Source: Candidatus Cloacimonadota bacterium (GTDB lineage Bacteria; Cloacimonadota; Cloacimonadia; JGIOTU-2). From it: a stretch of 32,688 nucleotides of DNA. The stretch covers positions 1-32,688 of the forward strand of contig JAGMCF010000029.1 of NCBI GenBank assembly GCA_023129415.1, given 5' to 3'. The notes under the pieces were generated by a model. That model did not search any database. It was given only the letters and a program-made list of their open reading frames with translations, and had not been told where the DNA came from. This document shows positions 1-9,939 of the stretch, one piece after another; the stretch's first letter is position 1; each line of letters opens with the position of its first letter. A program made the position numbers and the translations under genes.

Positions 1-1082
1 GGTTTAGTAAATTTTGCAACTGTATCCAATGGAGTCAAGAAATATTCCACCTGATATTCTCCAATTCTTTTTATGGCAACAGACCCATCCTTTCCAAGTT
101 CGCAAGCAAATTGAGAAGCTTTCATTCCAACCTCTCTAGCTTCTTTTGCATCTACATCACTAACAACCCCAAGAAATGACCTTTGTAAATATCCGAAAGT
201 ATCTGCTCTAACTCGTTTTATATGTGTAAGATTGCTTCTTATTTGATTTGCAAGCAGGTCTCCAAGCGCACCTGTTCCGCTTAATTGAATGTTGCCATGA
301 GAATCACGCTCTACCTTTTGGGTAAGTTTGGTTGCAATCGGTGTACCATTTTCATCCATAATTCCCTCAGAAACTGCTATCATGCATCTGCCAAATTTTT
401 TATAAGCAAGATTTACATCCTTGATGAAATTTTCTAATGAAAACACTTTTTCAGGAAAGTAAATTAGATGTGGTCCATCATCTTCATATTTTTTCGCAAG
501 CATTGAAGAGGCTGTTAGAAATCCAGCATGTCTGCCCATTACAACTCCAATATATAATCCAGGAATAGAGCGGTTGTCAAGATTTACTCCGGCAAATGCT
601 TGGGAAACAAATTTAGCAGCAGAGCCAAAACCTGGACAGTGGTCAGTAACTTTTAAGTCATTATCAATGGTTTTAGGAATATGGATAGTTCGCAGGTTAT
701 AGTTTGAATTTTTTGCATATTCGCTGATAGCTTTACAGGTATCTGCTGAGTCATTTCCTCCTATATAAAAGAAATATCGTATATTGTGAGCTTGTAGAAC
801 TTTGAAAATCTCATTACAATATTTATCATCAGGTTTGTCTCTTGTGGACAGCAATGCAGATGATGGGGTTTGAGCAATTTTTTCTAAATTCTCTTTTGGA
901 ATATTTGATAAGTCTAAAAAGTCTTCATTAATTATTCCTCGTACTCCATGAACCGCTCCGTAAATGGATGTGATTTCATTAAATTCTCTTGCTTTGAGAA
1001 TTGCACCAACTAAACTCTGGTTTATGACAGCAGTTGGTCCTCCTCCCTGAGCAATAAGCATTTTCCCCTTTAGTTTTTTCAT
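1..1082 (-). CDS. 6-phosphofructokinase, probably pyrophosphate-dependent type (3' end truncated by window edge)
   Basis: Own translation of the minus strand from ATG at 1082: MKKLKGKMLIAQGGGPTAVINQSLVGAILKAREF...IYGAVHGVRGIINEDF...STRDKPDDKYCNEIFKVLQAHNIRYFFYIGGNDSADTCKA. It has the GGGPTAVIN start and the GGNDS motif (not GGDGS) typical of PPi-PFKs. Absent from the ORF track because it runs off the edge. Confidence 0.85.
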   Translation of the reverse strand, partial: MKKLKGKMLIAQGGGPTAVINQSLVGAILKAREFNEITSIYGAVHGVRGIINEDFLDLSNIPKENLEKIAQTPSSALLSTRDKPDDKYCNEIFKVLQAHNIRYFFYIGGNDSADTCKAISEYAKNSNYNLRTIHIPKTIDNDLKVTDHCPGFGSAAKFVSQAFAGVNLDNRSIPGLYIGVVMGRHAGFLTASSMLAKKYEDDGPHLIYFPEKVFSLENFIKDVNLAYKKFGRCMIAVSEGIMDENGTPIATKLTQKVERDSHGNIQLSGTGALGDLLANQIRSNLTHIKRVRADTFGYLQRSFLGVVSDVDAKEAREVGMKASQFACELGKDGSVAIKRIGEYQVEYFLTPLDTVAKFTK

Positions 1083-1113
1083 TGATTCTCTCCAATCAAT
1101 TTTATAATATAAA

Positions 1114-1143
1114 AATATAAATTTACAATAATTTTTTTGTCAA
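1114..1143 (-). promoter_or_regulatory. Putative sigma70-type promoter for the phosphofructokinase gene (TTGACA, 18 nt, TATATT)
   Basis: Minus strand TTGACA (1143-1138) and TATATT (1119-1114), upstream of the ATG at 1082. Confidence 0.45.
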
Positions 1144-1185
1144 GTTTATGTATGCAAATACATCTCTAAAAAGATAAGTTAGAAT

Positions 1186-1226
1186 AGAAAATCCCCGAAT
1201 CTCATGGGAAGATCCGAGGATTTTCT
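1186..1226 (-). terminator. Putative hairpin terminator downstream of the C25 protease gene
   Basis: AGAAAATCC (1186-1194) / GGATTTTCT (1218-1226) 9-bp stem. An outer imperfect stem (gataagtt 1173-1180 / aacttatc 1242-1249) overlaps the stop codon. Confidence 0.5.
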
Positions 1227-1244
1227 ACACTATTTTGAGTTAAC

Positions 1245-4200
1245 TTATCGAATCACAGCCATCTTCTTGATTTTATTGTAATTCTCCGTTTTGAGTTGGT
1301 AAAAATAGATTCCTGTTGCAATATCGGATACATCAAATATAGCTTTACCATTCCTTCCTTTGATTATCTTAACTAATTCACCCTGAATATTATAAACCTT
1401 AATAGTTGCATTCTGAACCTGAGCACGGCCTTTTAGTTGATATTTTATGGTAATATAATTAATAGCAGGATTTGGATAACTTCCTAATAATTTTGTCTTA
1501 TCAAATACATCTATTTCAGTAATATCTATCGGAGGAATACCCACTCCATTTACAGTAAGAAACTCTCGTTGGTTAGGATCTACTATAATTAGAACAGAAC
1601 CATTATATGATTGTTGTGCTGTTGGCTCAAAAGTTAAATCATAGGTTTGGCTCTCACCCATAAATATACTATAAGGGATTTGGTTCTTGGCACCAGATTG
1701 GGTTCCTGCTTCAGCAACTGTGTAGCCATTTGGGGTTCTAATGGTTCCACTTAAGGTATCACCACCTAAGTTGTGTATGGTGAACTGAGCAGTGGAAGAA
1801 TCGCCAACTGTTACCTCGCCAAAATCAATAAATGTAGGATTCAAGTAAAACACAGGATCGGGTGGCAAAATAGGTGGAAATGTTATAAGATCAATCCATG
1901 CACAATCACTTCCTGTACTTACCCCAACATCCTTTTCATAAGACCATTTAAAGGTGTGATTACCCGATGTTACTGTATATGACTCTTCACCCCAGGAAAC
2001 GGTCCCAGCCCATTGTCCTTGCTGAGCTCCATCAATATAAAATCTTAGATAATCATAACCTGCTTCTGATGATACTTTGCGGTAAAAAGAAATAGTTCCA
2101 GAAAAAACATCTGCATTAATTAATAATTGGGTAGTCTGACTGTGAGAGATTGTTCCTGATTTGGCACAATAAATACCTTCATAGGGATTTTCTGTTACCA
2201 CTGTCCAGTCTGCACTTCCTGCATGAGTCCAGTCATAACTGGAAAAATCCCCTGTTTCAAAGTCCTCAATGGATAAACCCACAGGTTCATAAAAGCATAT
2301 TAATGTAGAATAATTTCCAGCATTTAGACAATAATCAAAAGGAATTGTTATGCCAAGAGGTGTGTCTGGTGCGACAGTGATATTAAACATAGCAATTTCA
2401 GTAGAATCAATTGTGATAACACCTAAGTCATATGTTCCAGAATTTATGGTAATATATTCACTACTACATGATAATTCTCCAGTAGCATATGGAGAGTTTG
2501 AATGACCATCATTAGTATTAGGAATAAGTAAGTGAACAGTTTCTCCAGGATCTAATAGTCCATTACTATTTCCACTTGCATCATCTATTGTCATATCACC
2601 GATGACCAAATGTGGAGCATTAACTACAATGGCAAATGAAGATTCCCAGGTATCTTTTGCACTTCCTGTTATTTCTAAGTCAAACATAACTATATGCTGG
2701 TCTGGAATATCATCAGCAATATTAAGATCAAATGCATCAATTCGTGTTTTTGCTCTACTAGCTAGAATTGTACCAAAATTCTCTGTACTATCAGTTATTG
2801 TGATATAATCATCTGCTGTTGATAATGTTGCAACCACATCATATGCATTTTGTATGCCAACATTTTTGAGGGTCATACCCAGTAATATCTCTTCACCGAA
2901 GTCTGGTTCGCCGTTATTATTACCTAAAGTATCATTTATTGAATGTGAGTCATAAACAATATAGGGTCCACTTGGAGGGATAATTTCCACTGACTCACTG
3001 TAACGGTAATAATTTTGCTTTGTAATAGTCACTATCATTGTGTTACCTGGCAGCTGGGGTGTAATAGTAATACTGGTAGGTGTGCCAGTTCCTTCACCAG
3101 TACCAATTATTTCTCCATTTACAGTTAGCGAAATGAATGAACCCTCGTTTGCAATAACAGTGAAAAAATCTACACCGCTTAATAAAACCGGGTTATGTAT
3201 TACAGTCAAATCCTGTGGCATTTCGGAATATAGAGTAGTAAATGCATCTCCATGGTGATGAAACAGATGATAAACAGTATTTTTAGACCCTGGGTTAGAT
3301 GGCCAGCTTGATACTTGAAGATAATATTTACCAGAAGCGTTTGCAAAACATGGAAGAATGAAATCAGTATCAAAATTATTTCCTCCATATCCTGGATCAA
3401 AATCAGGCCACATATTGTCATACATTCCCCAAACATATGTATCATTCACAAAGGAAAATGAAACCTCTGATGCTGCAATTACACCAAGAGCGCCTTTCTC
3501 ATGACGATGGAATGCTTCTGCAAAACATTCACTATACCAATTGTATTTTCCAGTTAAACAATTTACAGAAAAGACAAATATGAGATCATCATTGTATAAT
3601 CCTGCAAGGTCGCTAATATGGTAACTTGGCTCACTCCAACCAGTCTCTCCCCCATGGTCTCTGTGCTGTATTATAAAAGCACCGCTATTGATATCGTTAT
3701 TTATGCGATAAGCGTTTCCGCCCCAATCTGTTAGATGAGAGGGTGTAGCTGGAATATAACCAAGTCCATTTGGTCCGAAGTAATTTACAATGATAGAAGT
3801 ATTGGAGTTGGTTGACCAATAAGTAGGTGCACCACTATAACCAGCGTATTCGCGTACTGGTTGTTTGTCAAGCACATTTTCCCAGAATCCATATATTATA
3901 TCACTACAGAGAATAAACCAGCGATCTGATTGCCAGCCCCCGGCAGCGACAGGATTATTATAATAATTTGGATTTGTTGGAGGAGTGCGTTCATAATTCA
4001 AAGCTTTTCCAATCATTGTGGATAAATCATCTTCATCTTGTGCTGTAATACGAGCAAAAGCTATTTCCGGAAGATCATCTGCATTTACATCAGCATAAAT
4101 ATTATCAGAAGCACACGGATTATATCCTCCATACCAGATAGGTGAGACGACTGTGTTGCCTGTTGTTCCATAATCTCCCAACAATAGAACTGCAACAGGA

Positions 4201-5114
4201 GCAGGATCCCAGGTTGCATATGCATTGTTGATATAATCTTCAATAGCTGTAGTTGTATTGCCCCCTATTTCTGTAGTTGTCACAACACCTGTAAGAATAC
4301 CTTGTAAGGTCCGAAAAACCTTGATGGAATCTGCCCATGCTTCGAAAATCGGATCATCAGGTGTAATAATAAGATATTCAAAGCCATCACGAGATTTTGA
4401 GGAGTAATTATAATCCATATCAGGAAGAGAACTATAATTGAGAAGCATATCATTTAATATTGGATCCCACCAGCGACTGCGTAGTCTGTCCTCCCCAAAA
4501 TGTCCGTTGCCACCCTTGAAAAAAATTTCTACTTGTAAATCTCTATAAACAATCAGTTCTTTGGTTATTGGATTATATTGAAATGGTGTGATTCCAAGAA
4601 TAATTACATCAACACCACGAACTTTAGTTTGTTCAGAAATAATCACGGGATTTTCTGGATAGAAAGCATCTTTAGAATAGATATCTAAATTTTTTGTGTA
4701 TTCAAGAGGTCCTGTTTCGGTCTCAAGAGGGATACGGTATGCTGGTGCCATATCAATATTCTGGAATGCTTCAGTTCGCAAATCAACGATTTGAACACTG
4801 ACTGATGCTCCTTGTGGAATTGCAATATACCGTCCCATACAAGGTAAATCAGGAGCACCTGCGTCATTGGGAAGAAATACTCCTGGTAGATGCAAAGTTT
4901 GCATAATTTGCTCATTAATTTCTTGATCTTCTAAAATGAATTCTGTGATTGAAAAAGTAACTTCAACACCTGTATCACTTTCATAGTCTAAATTAAATCC
5001 AGCACTTCCCCAGCTATCATGATAAGTCATTACTGCTGCAGGTGCATTATTAGTTAGAAACAAGGATATACCAATAAAGGTAAATAGGAATAACATTAAA
5101 TGTGTTTTTTTCAT
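1245..5114 (-). CDS. Secreted gingipain-like C25 family cysteine peptidase with choice-of-anchor-type domain and C-terminal sorting domain
   Basis: Signal peptide MKKTHLMLFLFTFIGISLFLTNNAPA. Catalytic-like segments IIQHRDHGGETGW (His) and LIFVFSVNCLTGKYN (Cys). C-terminal LLGSYPNPAINYITIKYQL...IKVYNIQGELVKI...GIYFYQLKTENYNKIKKMAVIR. RBS AAGGTGG. Confidence 0.85.
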   Translation of the reverse strand: MKKTHLMLFLFTFIGISLFLTNNAPAAVMTYHDSWGSAGFNLDYESDTGVEVTFSITEFILEDQEINEQIMQTLHLPGVFLPNDAGAPDLPCMGRYIAIPQGASVSVQIVDLRTEAFQNIDMAPAYRIPLETETGPLEYTKNLDIYSKDAFYPENPVIISEQTKVRGVDVIILGITPFQYNPITKELIVYRDLQVEIFFKGGNGHFGEDRLRSRWWDPILNDMLLNYSSLPDMDYNYSSKSRDGFEYLIITPDDPIFEAWADSIKVFRTLQGILTGVVTTTEIGGNTTTAIEDYINNAYATWDPAPVAVLLLGDYGTTGNTVVSPIWYGGYNPCASDNIYADVNADDLPEIAFARITAQDEDDLSTMIGKALNYERTPPTNPNYYNNPVAAGGWQSDRWFILCSDIIYGFWENVLDKQPVREYAGYSGAPTYWSTNSNTSIIVNYFGPNGLGYIPATPSHLTDWGGNAYRINNDINSGAFIIQHRDHGGETGWSEPSYHISDLAGLYNDDLIFVFSVNCLTGKYNWYSECFAEAFHRHEKGALGVIAASEVSFSFVNDTYVWGMYDNMWPDFDPGYGGNNFDTDFILPCFANASGKYYLQVSSWPSNPGSKNTVYHLFHHHGDAFTTLYSEMPQDLTVIHNPVLLSGVDFFTVIANEGSFISLTVNGEIIGTGEGTGTPTSITITPQLPGNTMIVTITKQNYYRYSESVEIIPPSGPYIVYDSHSINDTLGNNNGEPDFGEEILLGMTLKNVGIQNAYDVVATLSTADDYITITDSTENFGTILASRAKTRIDAFDLNIADDIPDQHIVMFDLEITGSAKDTWESSFAIVVNAPHLVIGDMTIDDASGNSNGLLDPGETVHLLIPNTNDGHSNSPYATGELSCSSEYITINSGTYDLGVITIDSTEIAMFNITVAPDTPLGITIPFDYCLNAGNYSTLICFYEPVGLSIEDFETGDFSSYDWTHAGSADWTVVTENPYEGIYCAKSGTISHSQTTQLLINADVFSGTISFYRKVSSEAGYDYLRFYIDGAQQGQWAGTVSWGEESYTVTSGNHTFKWSYEKDVGVSTGSDCAWIDLITFPPILPPDPVFYLNPTFIDFGEVTVGDSSTAQFTIHNLGGDTLSGTIRTPNGYTVAEAGTQSGAKNQIPYSIFMGESQTYDLTFEPTAQQSYNGSVLIIVDPNQREFLTVNGVGIPPIDITEIDVFDKTKLLGSYPNPAINYITIKYQLKGRAQVQNATIKVYNIQGELVKIIKGRNGKAIFDVSDIATGIYFYQLKTENYNKIKKMAVIR

Positions 5115-5257
5115 AGTGTTCCACCTTTTTAATTTTTTTTTAAACCAATCATAACAATATTTAATACGAAATTAAATATATCATAATATTTTAGTCAAAT
5201 TATTTTGAATAAAATATGATTTATTATTTCTCAGAAATATATAATTAAATTCTTATC

Positions 5258-5286
5258 TTGACAAATAATCCTTAAAAAGTTATGAA
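5258..5286 (+). promoter_or_regulatory. Putative sigma70-type promoter for gltX (TTGACA, 17 nt, TATGAA)
   Basis: TTGACA at 5258-5263, 17-nt spacer, TATGAA at 5281-5286, about 40 nt upstream of the gltX ATG. Confidence 0.5.
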
Positions 5287-5325
5287 TATATAAATTCTAA
5301 AACATTTTAATAAAAGGTATGTATA

Positions 5326-6774
5326 ATGAGTTTTAAAGATAATAATGAAGTCAGAGTTCGCTTCGCACCAAGCCCAACTGGGTTTTTGCATGTTGGTGGA
5401 CTGCGAACAGCACTATTTAATTACCTTTTTGCACGAAAAAATAGCGGGAAATTTATTCTTCGTATTGAAGACACTGATCGCAAAAGGTATATACCCGGAG
5501 CAATGGAAAATTTGACTTCAACTTTAAAAATACTTGGACTTCATTATGATGAGGGACCCGATGTCGGTGGAAATTACGGACCATACATCCAATCTGAGAG
5601 AACAGAGTTATACAGGAAATTTGCTAAGAAACTTGTAAACTCAGGTAATGCCTATTACTGTTTTTGTTCAGCAGAAAGGTTGAAAAATCTGCGTGAAGAA
5701 CAAAGAAAAAGCAAATTAGACCCAATGTATGATGGCAAATGTAGAAATCTTTCTAAAGATGAAATTGAGGAAAAACTCAGACTAAATATACCTTTTGTGA
5801 TTCGCCTGAAATTTCCAAAGGAAGGAAAAACTATTTTTTATGATAAGATTCGTGAAAAAGTAGAAGTAGAAAATTCTCTTGTTGATGATCAGGTTCTTAT
5901 CAAGTCAGACGGTTTCCCGACTTATCATTTAGCAAATGTTGTTGATGACCATCTTATGAAAATCACACATATAATCCGCGGTGAGGAATGGCTTTCAAGT
6001 GTACCCAAACATTTTTTTCTGTATAAGTCTTTTGGTTGGGAAATCCCAAAATTAGTTCACCTTCCGCTTCTACTTAATCCTGATAGGAGTAAATTAAGCA
6101 AAAGGCAGGGAGATGTTGCAGTTGAAAATTATCTTGAAAAAGGTTACTTACCAGAAGCATTGATAAATTTTATCGCACTACTTGGCTGGCATGCTCCTGA
6201 TGACAGAGAAATCTATTCTTTAAAAGAATTAGAACAAGCTTTCTCATTAAAACGAATTAATAAATCAAACGCTGTTTTTGATATTGAAAAACTCAACTGG
6301 ATGAACGGCTGGTATCTACGAAAACTGGATATTAATTATATTGCCGAGAAAGCAAAACCTTTCTTTGAAAAATCTGGAATAGACATCAGCGATAGTAAGA
6401 AATATTTAATGGTTATTCAAAACGCTCGAGTTCGTGTTTCCAGTCTATCAGAAATTATTGAGTATTCCAAAATGTTCTATAAAGATTTAGATTTCACTGA
6501 TGAAGATAGAGAACTAATTAATGAAGAAAATTCACAAAAGATCTATTCATATTTGATTGACAAATTAAAAGGGCAAGAAAGTTGGTCTAATGATGATATA
6601 AATTCACTTATAAAAAAAGCAATAGGGGAATTAGGCATAAAAGGTAAAAATTTCTATTTTCCTGTTCGACTTGCTTTATTCGGGAAATGCCACGGTCCCG
6701 ATTTACCAGCAATCATAGAAATTCTTGGAAGAGAAGAAACCATAAAAAGATTGAAAATACTTATTAATAAGTAA
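5326..6774 (+). CDS. gltX: Glutamyl-tRNA synthetase
   Basis: Class I aaRS signature VRFAPSPTGFLHVGGLRTALFNYLFARK, KLSKRQGDVAVENY (KMSKS-like), and 482-aa length. Confidence 0.95.
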   Translation: MSFKDNNEVRVRFAPSPTGFLHVGGLRTALFNYLFARKNSGKFILRIEDTDRKRYIPGAMENLTSTLKILGLHYDEGPDVGGNYGPYIQSERTELYRKFAKKLVNSGNAYYCFCSAERLKNLREEQRKSKLDPMYDGKCRNLSKDEIEEKLRLNIPFVIRLKFPKEGKTIFYDKIREKVEVENSLVDDQVLIKSDGFPTYHLANVVDDHLMKITHIIRGEEWLSSVPKHFFLYKSFGWEIPKLVHLPLLLNPDRSKLSKRQGDVAVENYLEKGYLPEALINFIALLGWHAPDDREIYSLKELEQAFSLKRINKSNAVFDIEKLNWMNGWYLRKLDINYIAEKAKPFFEKSGIDISDSKKYLMVIQNARVRVSSLSEIIEYSKMFYKDLDFTDEDRELINEENSQKIYSYLIDKLKGQESWSNDDINSLIKKAIGELGIKGKNFYFPVRLALFGKCHGPDLPAIIEILGREETIKRLKILINK

Positions 6775-6776
6775 AA

Positions 6777-6910
6777 GAGGAGTGCTGAAACGAGGAGCGA
6801 AGCGACGAACTTTCAGTCCCGACCAGTCGGACTCGTTTTCGCCTTGCTTCGCCGTAGCTCGCCTTCTGAAGTTCTGCGGCGGATAGGCTACGCGAAGGCA
6901 AGCACTCCGA
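6777..6910. repeat. GC-rich interspersed palindromic element between gltX and glnS
   Basis: Much higher GC than its surroundings. Terminal inverted repeat ggagtgct (6779-6786) / agcactcc (6900-6907), with internal partial inverted repeats (gtcccgac-cag-tcggact; cttgcttcgccgtagc / ggctacgcgaaggcaag). Confidence 0.6.
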
Positions 6911-6964
6911 ATAAAACTGTTTTTTAATAATAAAAATGTAATAAATAAGAAGGGAGATGCATAT

Positions 6965-8662
6965 ATGAACTCCACAGATTCTACGCCCACAAACTTTCTC
7001 AAAGCAATTGTTGAGGATGATTTAAAAACTGATAAATATGCTGGAAGAGTTCATACTCGTTTTCCACCGGAACCAAATGGCTATCTGCATATAGGGCATG
7101 CAAAGGCAATTTGCATTGATTTCGGTATTGCTGCTGAATATGAAGGGCTTTGTAATTTACGATTTGATGATACAAATCCAACAAAAGAGGACATTGAATA
7201 TATCAAAGCAATTCAGGAAGATATAAAATGGCTTGGGTTCGATTGGGAAGATCGGTTATATTATGCTTCCGATTATTTTGAACAAATGTATAAGTATGCT
7301 ATTCAACTTATAAAAGAAGGTAAAGCGTATGTCTGCAGCTTGAGTGAACAAAAAATTAGAGAATATCGCGGAACTGTAAAACAACCAGGTAAGGAAAGTC
7401 CTTATCGTAACCGTTCTACTGAAGAGAACCTGGACTTGTTTGAACGAATGCATGCAGGAGAATTTAAGGATGGGACTCATGTACTCCGCGCAAAAATTGA
7501 TATGGCGTCCCCAAATATGAAAATGCGTGACCCTCTTATTTATCGTATTAGGCATGCTTCACATCACAGGACAGGAGATAAGTGGTGTATTTATCCGATG
7601 TATGATTTTGCACACTGCCTTGAGGATTCAATCGAAAGGATTACACATTCTTTCTGTACATTAGAATTTGAAAATAATCGAGAAATATATGATTGGTTTC
7701 TTGACGAGTTGAATATTTTTCATTCACAACAGATTGAATTCGCTCGCCTTAATCTCAGCCATACCATAATGAGTAAAAGAAAACTTCTGGAATTAGTAGA
7801 AGGTGGATATGTTACAGGTTGGGATGACCCACGAATGCCTACAATATCTGGTTTGAGAAGACGCGGTTACACGCCTGAATCAATCAGAAATTTTTGTGAC
7901 CGCATTGGAGTGGCTAAGAGTGAAAGTCTGGTAGATATGGCTTTACTTGAGTATTGCATTCGTGAAGATTTGAATAAACGAACTCCGCGTGTGATGGCTG
8001 TATTGAGACCACTTAAGGTAGTAATTGACAACTATCCAGAAGACAAGGTAGAAGAGATGGATGCGGTAAACAATCCGGAAGATCCAAGTATGGGAACACG
8101 AAAAGTTCCTTTGTCGCAGGTGTTATACATTGAACGCGATGATTTCCGGGAGTACCCTCCGAAAAAATTCTTCCGTTTAGCTCCAGATCGTGAGGTTAGA
8201 CTACGATATGCGTATCTTATCAAATGTGTAAATGTAGTTAAGGATAAGCAAACAGGTGAAATAGTTGAATTGCATTGCACCTATGACCCAGCTTCAAGAG
8301 GCGGTTCTTCACCTGATGGACGCAAGGTCAAGGCAACTTTGCACTGGGTTTCTGCAGCTAATTCAATACCAGCAGAAGTTCGCTTGTATGATCATCTGCT
8401 TTCAGTGCCAAATCCAAGCGAAGAAAAAGATTGTGCTGACTTCAAGGATTGTCTGAATCCGAAATCATTAGAAACACTTACATCATGTCGTATTGAGCCA
8501 AGTCTATTATGTGCAAAACCCGGCAATCGATACCAATTTGAACGACTTGGTTATTTCTGTGTTGATCCTGATTCCTCTGATGAAATGCTTGTATTTAACC
8601 GGACCGTAACATTACGGGATACATGGGCAAGAATCCAGAAAGCGGAGAAACAAAAGAGATAG
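6965..8662 (+). CDS. glnS: Glutaminyl-tRNA synthetase
   Basis: [92 protein letters not shown]. Confidence 0.96.
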   Translation: MNSTDSTPTNFLKAIVEDDLKTDKYAGRVHTRFPPEPNGYLHIGHAKAICIDFGIAAEYEGLCNLRFDDTNPTKEDIEYIKAIQEDIKWLGFDWEDRLYYASDYFEQMYKYAIQLIKEGKAYVCSLSEQKIREYRGTVKQPGKESPYRNRSTEENLDLFERMHAGEFKDGTHVLRAKIDMASPNMKMRDPLIYRIRHASHHRTGDKWCIYPMYDFAHCLEDSIERITHSFCTLEFENNREIYDWFLDELNIFHSQQIEFARLNLSHTIMSKRKLLELVEGGYVTGWDDPRMPTISGLRRRGYTPESIRNFCDRIGVAKSESLVDMALLEYCIREDLNKRTPRVMAVLRPLKVVIDNYPEDKVEEMDAVNNPEDPSMGTRKVPLSQVLYIERDDFREYPPKKFFRLAPDREVRLRYAYLIKCVNVVKDKQTGEIVELHCTYDPASRGGSSPDGRKVKATLHWVSAANSIPAEVRLYDHLLSVPNPSEEKDCADFKDCLNPKSLETLTSCRIEPSLLCAKPGNRYQFERLGYFCVDPDSSDEMLVFNRTVTLRDTWARIQKAEKQKR

Positions 8663-8667
8663 GTTTT

Positions 8668-8697
8668 TAGCCACAAAGATTCATCCTTCGTGGTTAA
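8668..8697. repeat. Intergenic AGCCACAAAG...CTTCGTGGTTAA inverted repeat (CCAC-N-AAG repeat family)
   Basis: agccacaaag-attcat-ccttcgtggtt hairpin. Same vocabulary as the repeat at 29089-29155. Confidence 0.5.
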
Positions 8698-8709
8698 AAT
8701 AAAAATAAA

Positions 8710-9822
8710 ATGTTTAGCAATATTAAATGTCAAAAAAAAGCTATTAATAGTCTAAAGCAGCTCATATCTGCTGGGAAAGAAGCGCAAAGTTATCTTTTCT
8801 ACGGACCAAAAGGTGTAGGAAAATTAGCAACTGCTTTTGAATTTGCAAAAGCTGTAAATTGTCCTAATCAAAAAAATTATGATGCTTGCGATAATTGCTC
8901 ATCTTGTATTAAGATTGATCACTTTACACATCCAGATATTAATTTCATTTTTCCAACTCCAAAATTTGATGTAACTACTGAAGGAGATTTTAGAAAAGAA
9001 AGCGAACAGATTCAAGTCCAGAATTTTATTAAGCAGATTAAATCCACACCGTTTAGTCGCTATAAATTTTCTAAAGCTACTTCTATACAAATTGATACAA
9101 TCAGAAGATTAGAAAGGAAAATCCTTTTTAAACCAACTGAAGGTAAATATCATATAATTATTATTACTGAAGCAGATGAAATGACCAGACAAGCAGCTAA
9201 TGCTTTTCTAAAAACTTTGGAAGAACCACCTCCGTATGCAATTATTATATTAACCACCACAAAATTTTCATCTCTTTTACCAACTATAATTTCAAGATGC
9301 CAGAAAGTTAGATTTAATTCAATTACTCAAGATGTTATTGAAAATCATTTAATAGAGGAATTCAATGTTGATAAAGCTCAAGCAAGGATTATTTCCAGAA
9401 TTTCAAATGGTAATATGGCAAAAGCCATTCTTATGTCCAAAGAGCAACAGATTGAAACCCGAGATATGGCTCTGGATTTTGTAGAATTTATTATGAATAA
9501 CGATTTGGAAGGAATTCATAATTTTTCTGATAATTTTATTCAAAACCGGAATGAAGAGGTGTTAAGAGATATTTTTGACTTCCTCGTGCTTTGGTTTGGA
9601 GATTTATTATACCTAAGCTCAAACCAGAGTAGAATTGTTAATATTGACCAGATGGAAAAACTACAAAATTTTAATCAGATAAGACAACTGTCAAATAAGG
9701 AAATACAAGAAATTATCTTATTAATTGAGCAAAGCAAGAATTTATTAGCTGGGCATATTAATTTTGAACTTATTGTAATTGATACTTTTTTTCAAATTTA
9801 TAACAAAATTTATGGAGATTGA
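8710..9822 (+). CDS. holB: DNA polymerase III subunit delta' (clamp-loader ATPase)
   Basis: Walker A YLFYGPKGVGKLATAFEFAKAVNC, zinc-binding Cys cluster CDNCSSCIKI, ITEADEMTRQAANAFLKTLEEPPPYAIIILTT. Confidence 0.92.
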   Translation: MFSNIKCQKKAINSLKQLISAGKEAQSYLFYGPKGVGKLATAFEFAKAVNCPNQKNYDACDNCSSCIKIDHFTHPDINFIFPTPKFDVTTEGDFRKESEQIQVQNFIKQIKSTPFSRYKFSKATSIQIDTIRRLERKILFKPTEGKYHIIIITEADEMTRQAANAFLKTLEEPPPYAIIILTTTKFSSLLPTIISRCQKVRFNSITQDVIENHLIEEFNVDKAQARIISRISNGNMAKAILMSKEQQIETRDMALDFVEFIMNNDLEGIHNFSDNFIQNRNEEVLRDIFDFLVLWFGDLLYLSSNQSRIVNIDQMEKLQNFNQIRQLSNKEIQEIILLIEQSKNLLAGHINFELIVIDTFFQIYNKIYGD

Positions 9823-9939
9823 GAAGTGTTATAAAGTTTAAAATTATTTTTATTAAAACTATTAAATTATTTGACATTTAATTTTAGATTATTAATAAAA
9901 TAGAATATTGGAAACTAAAAAAAATATAATGGAGGAAGA

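Noticed and set aside
3206-3445. Antisense and alternate-frame ORFs within the C25 gene (also 1773-1982, 2602-2808, 3040-3258, 4685-4915)
   Set aside because: Fully nested in a well-supported long CDS with recognisable domains; expected by chance.
6703-7002. 99-aa minus-strand ORF over the gltX/glnS intergenic region
   Set aside because: Translation is of the GC-rich palindromic element plus overlaps with both synthetases; no protein-like features.
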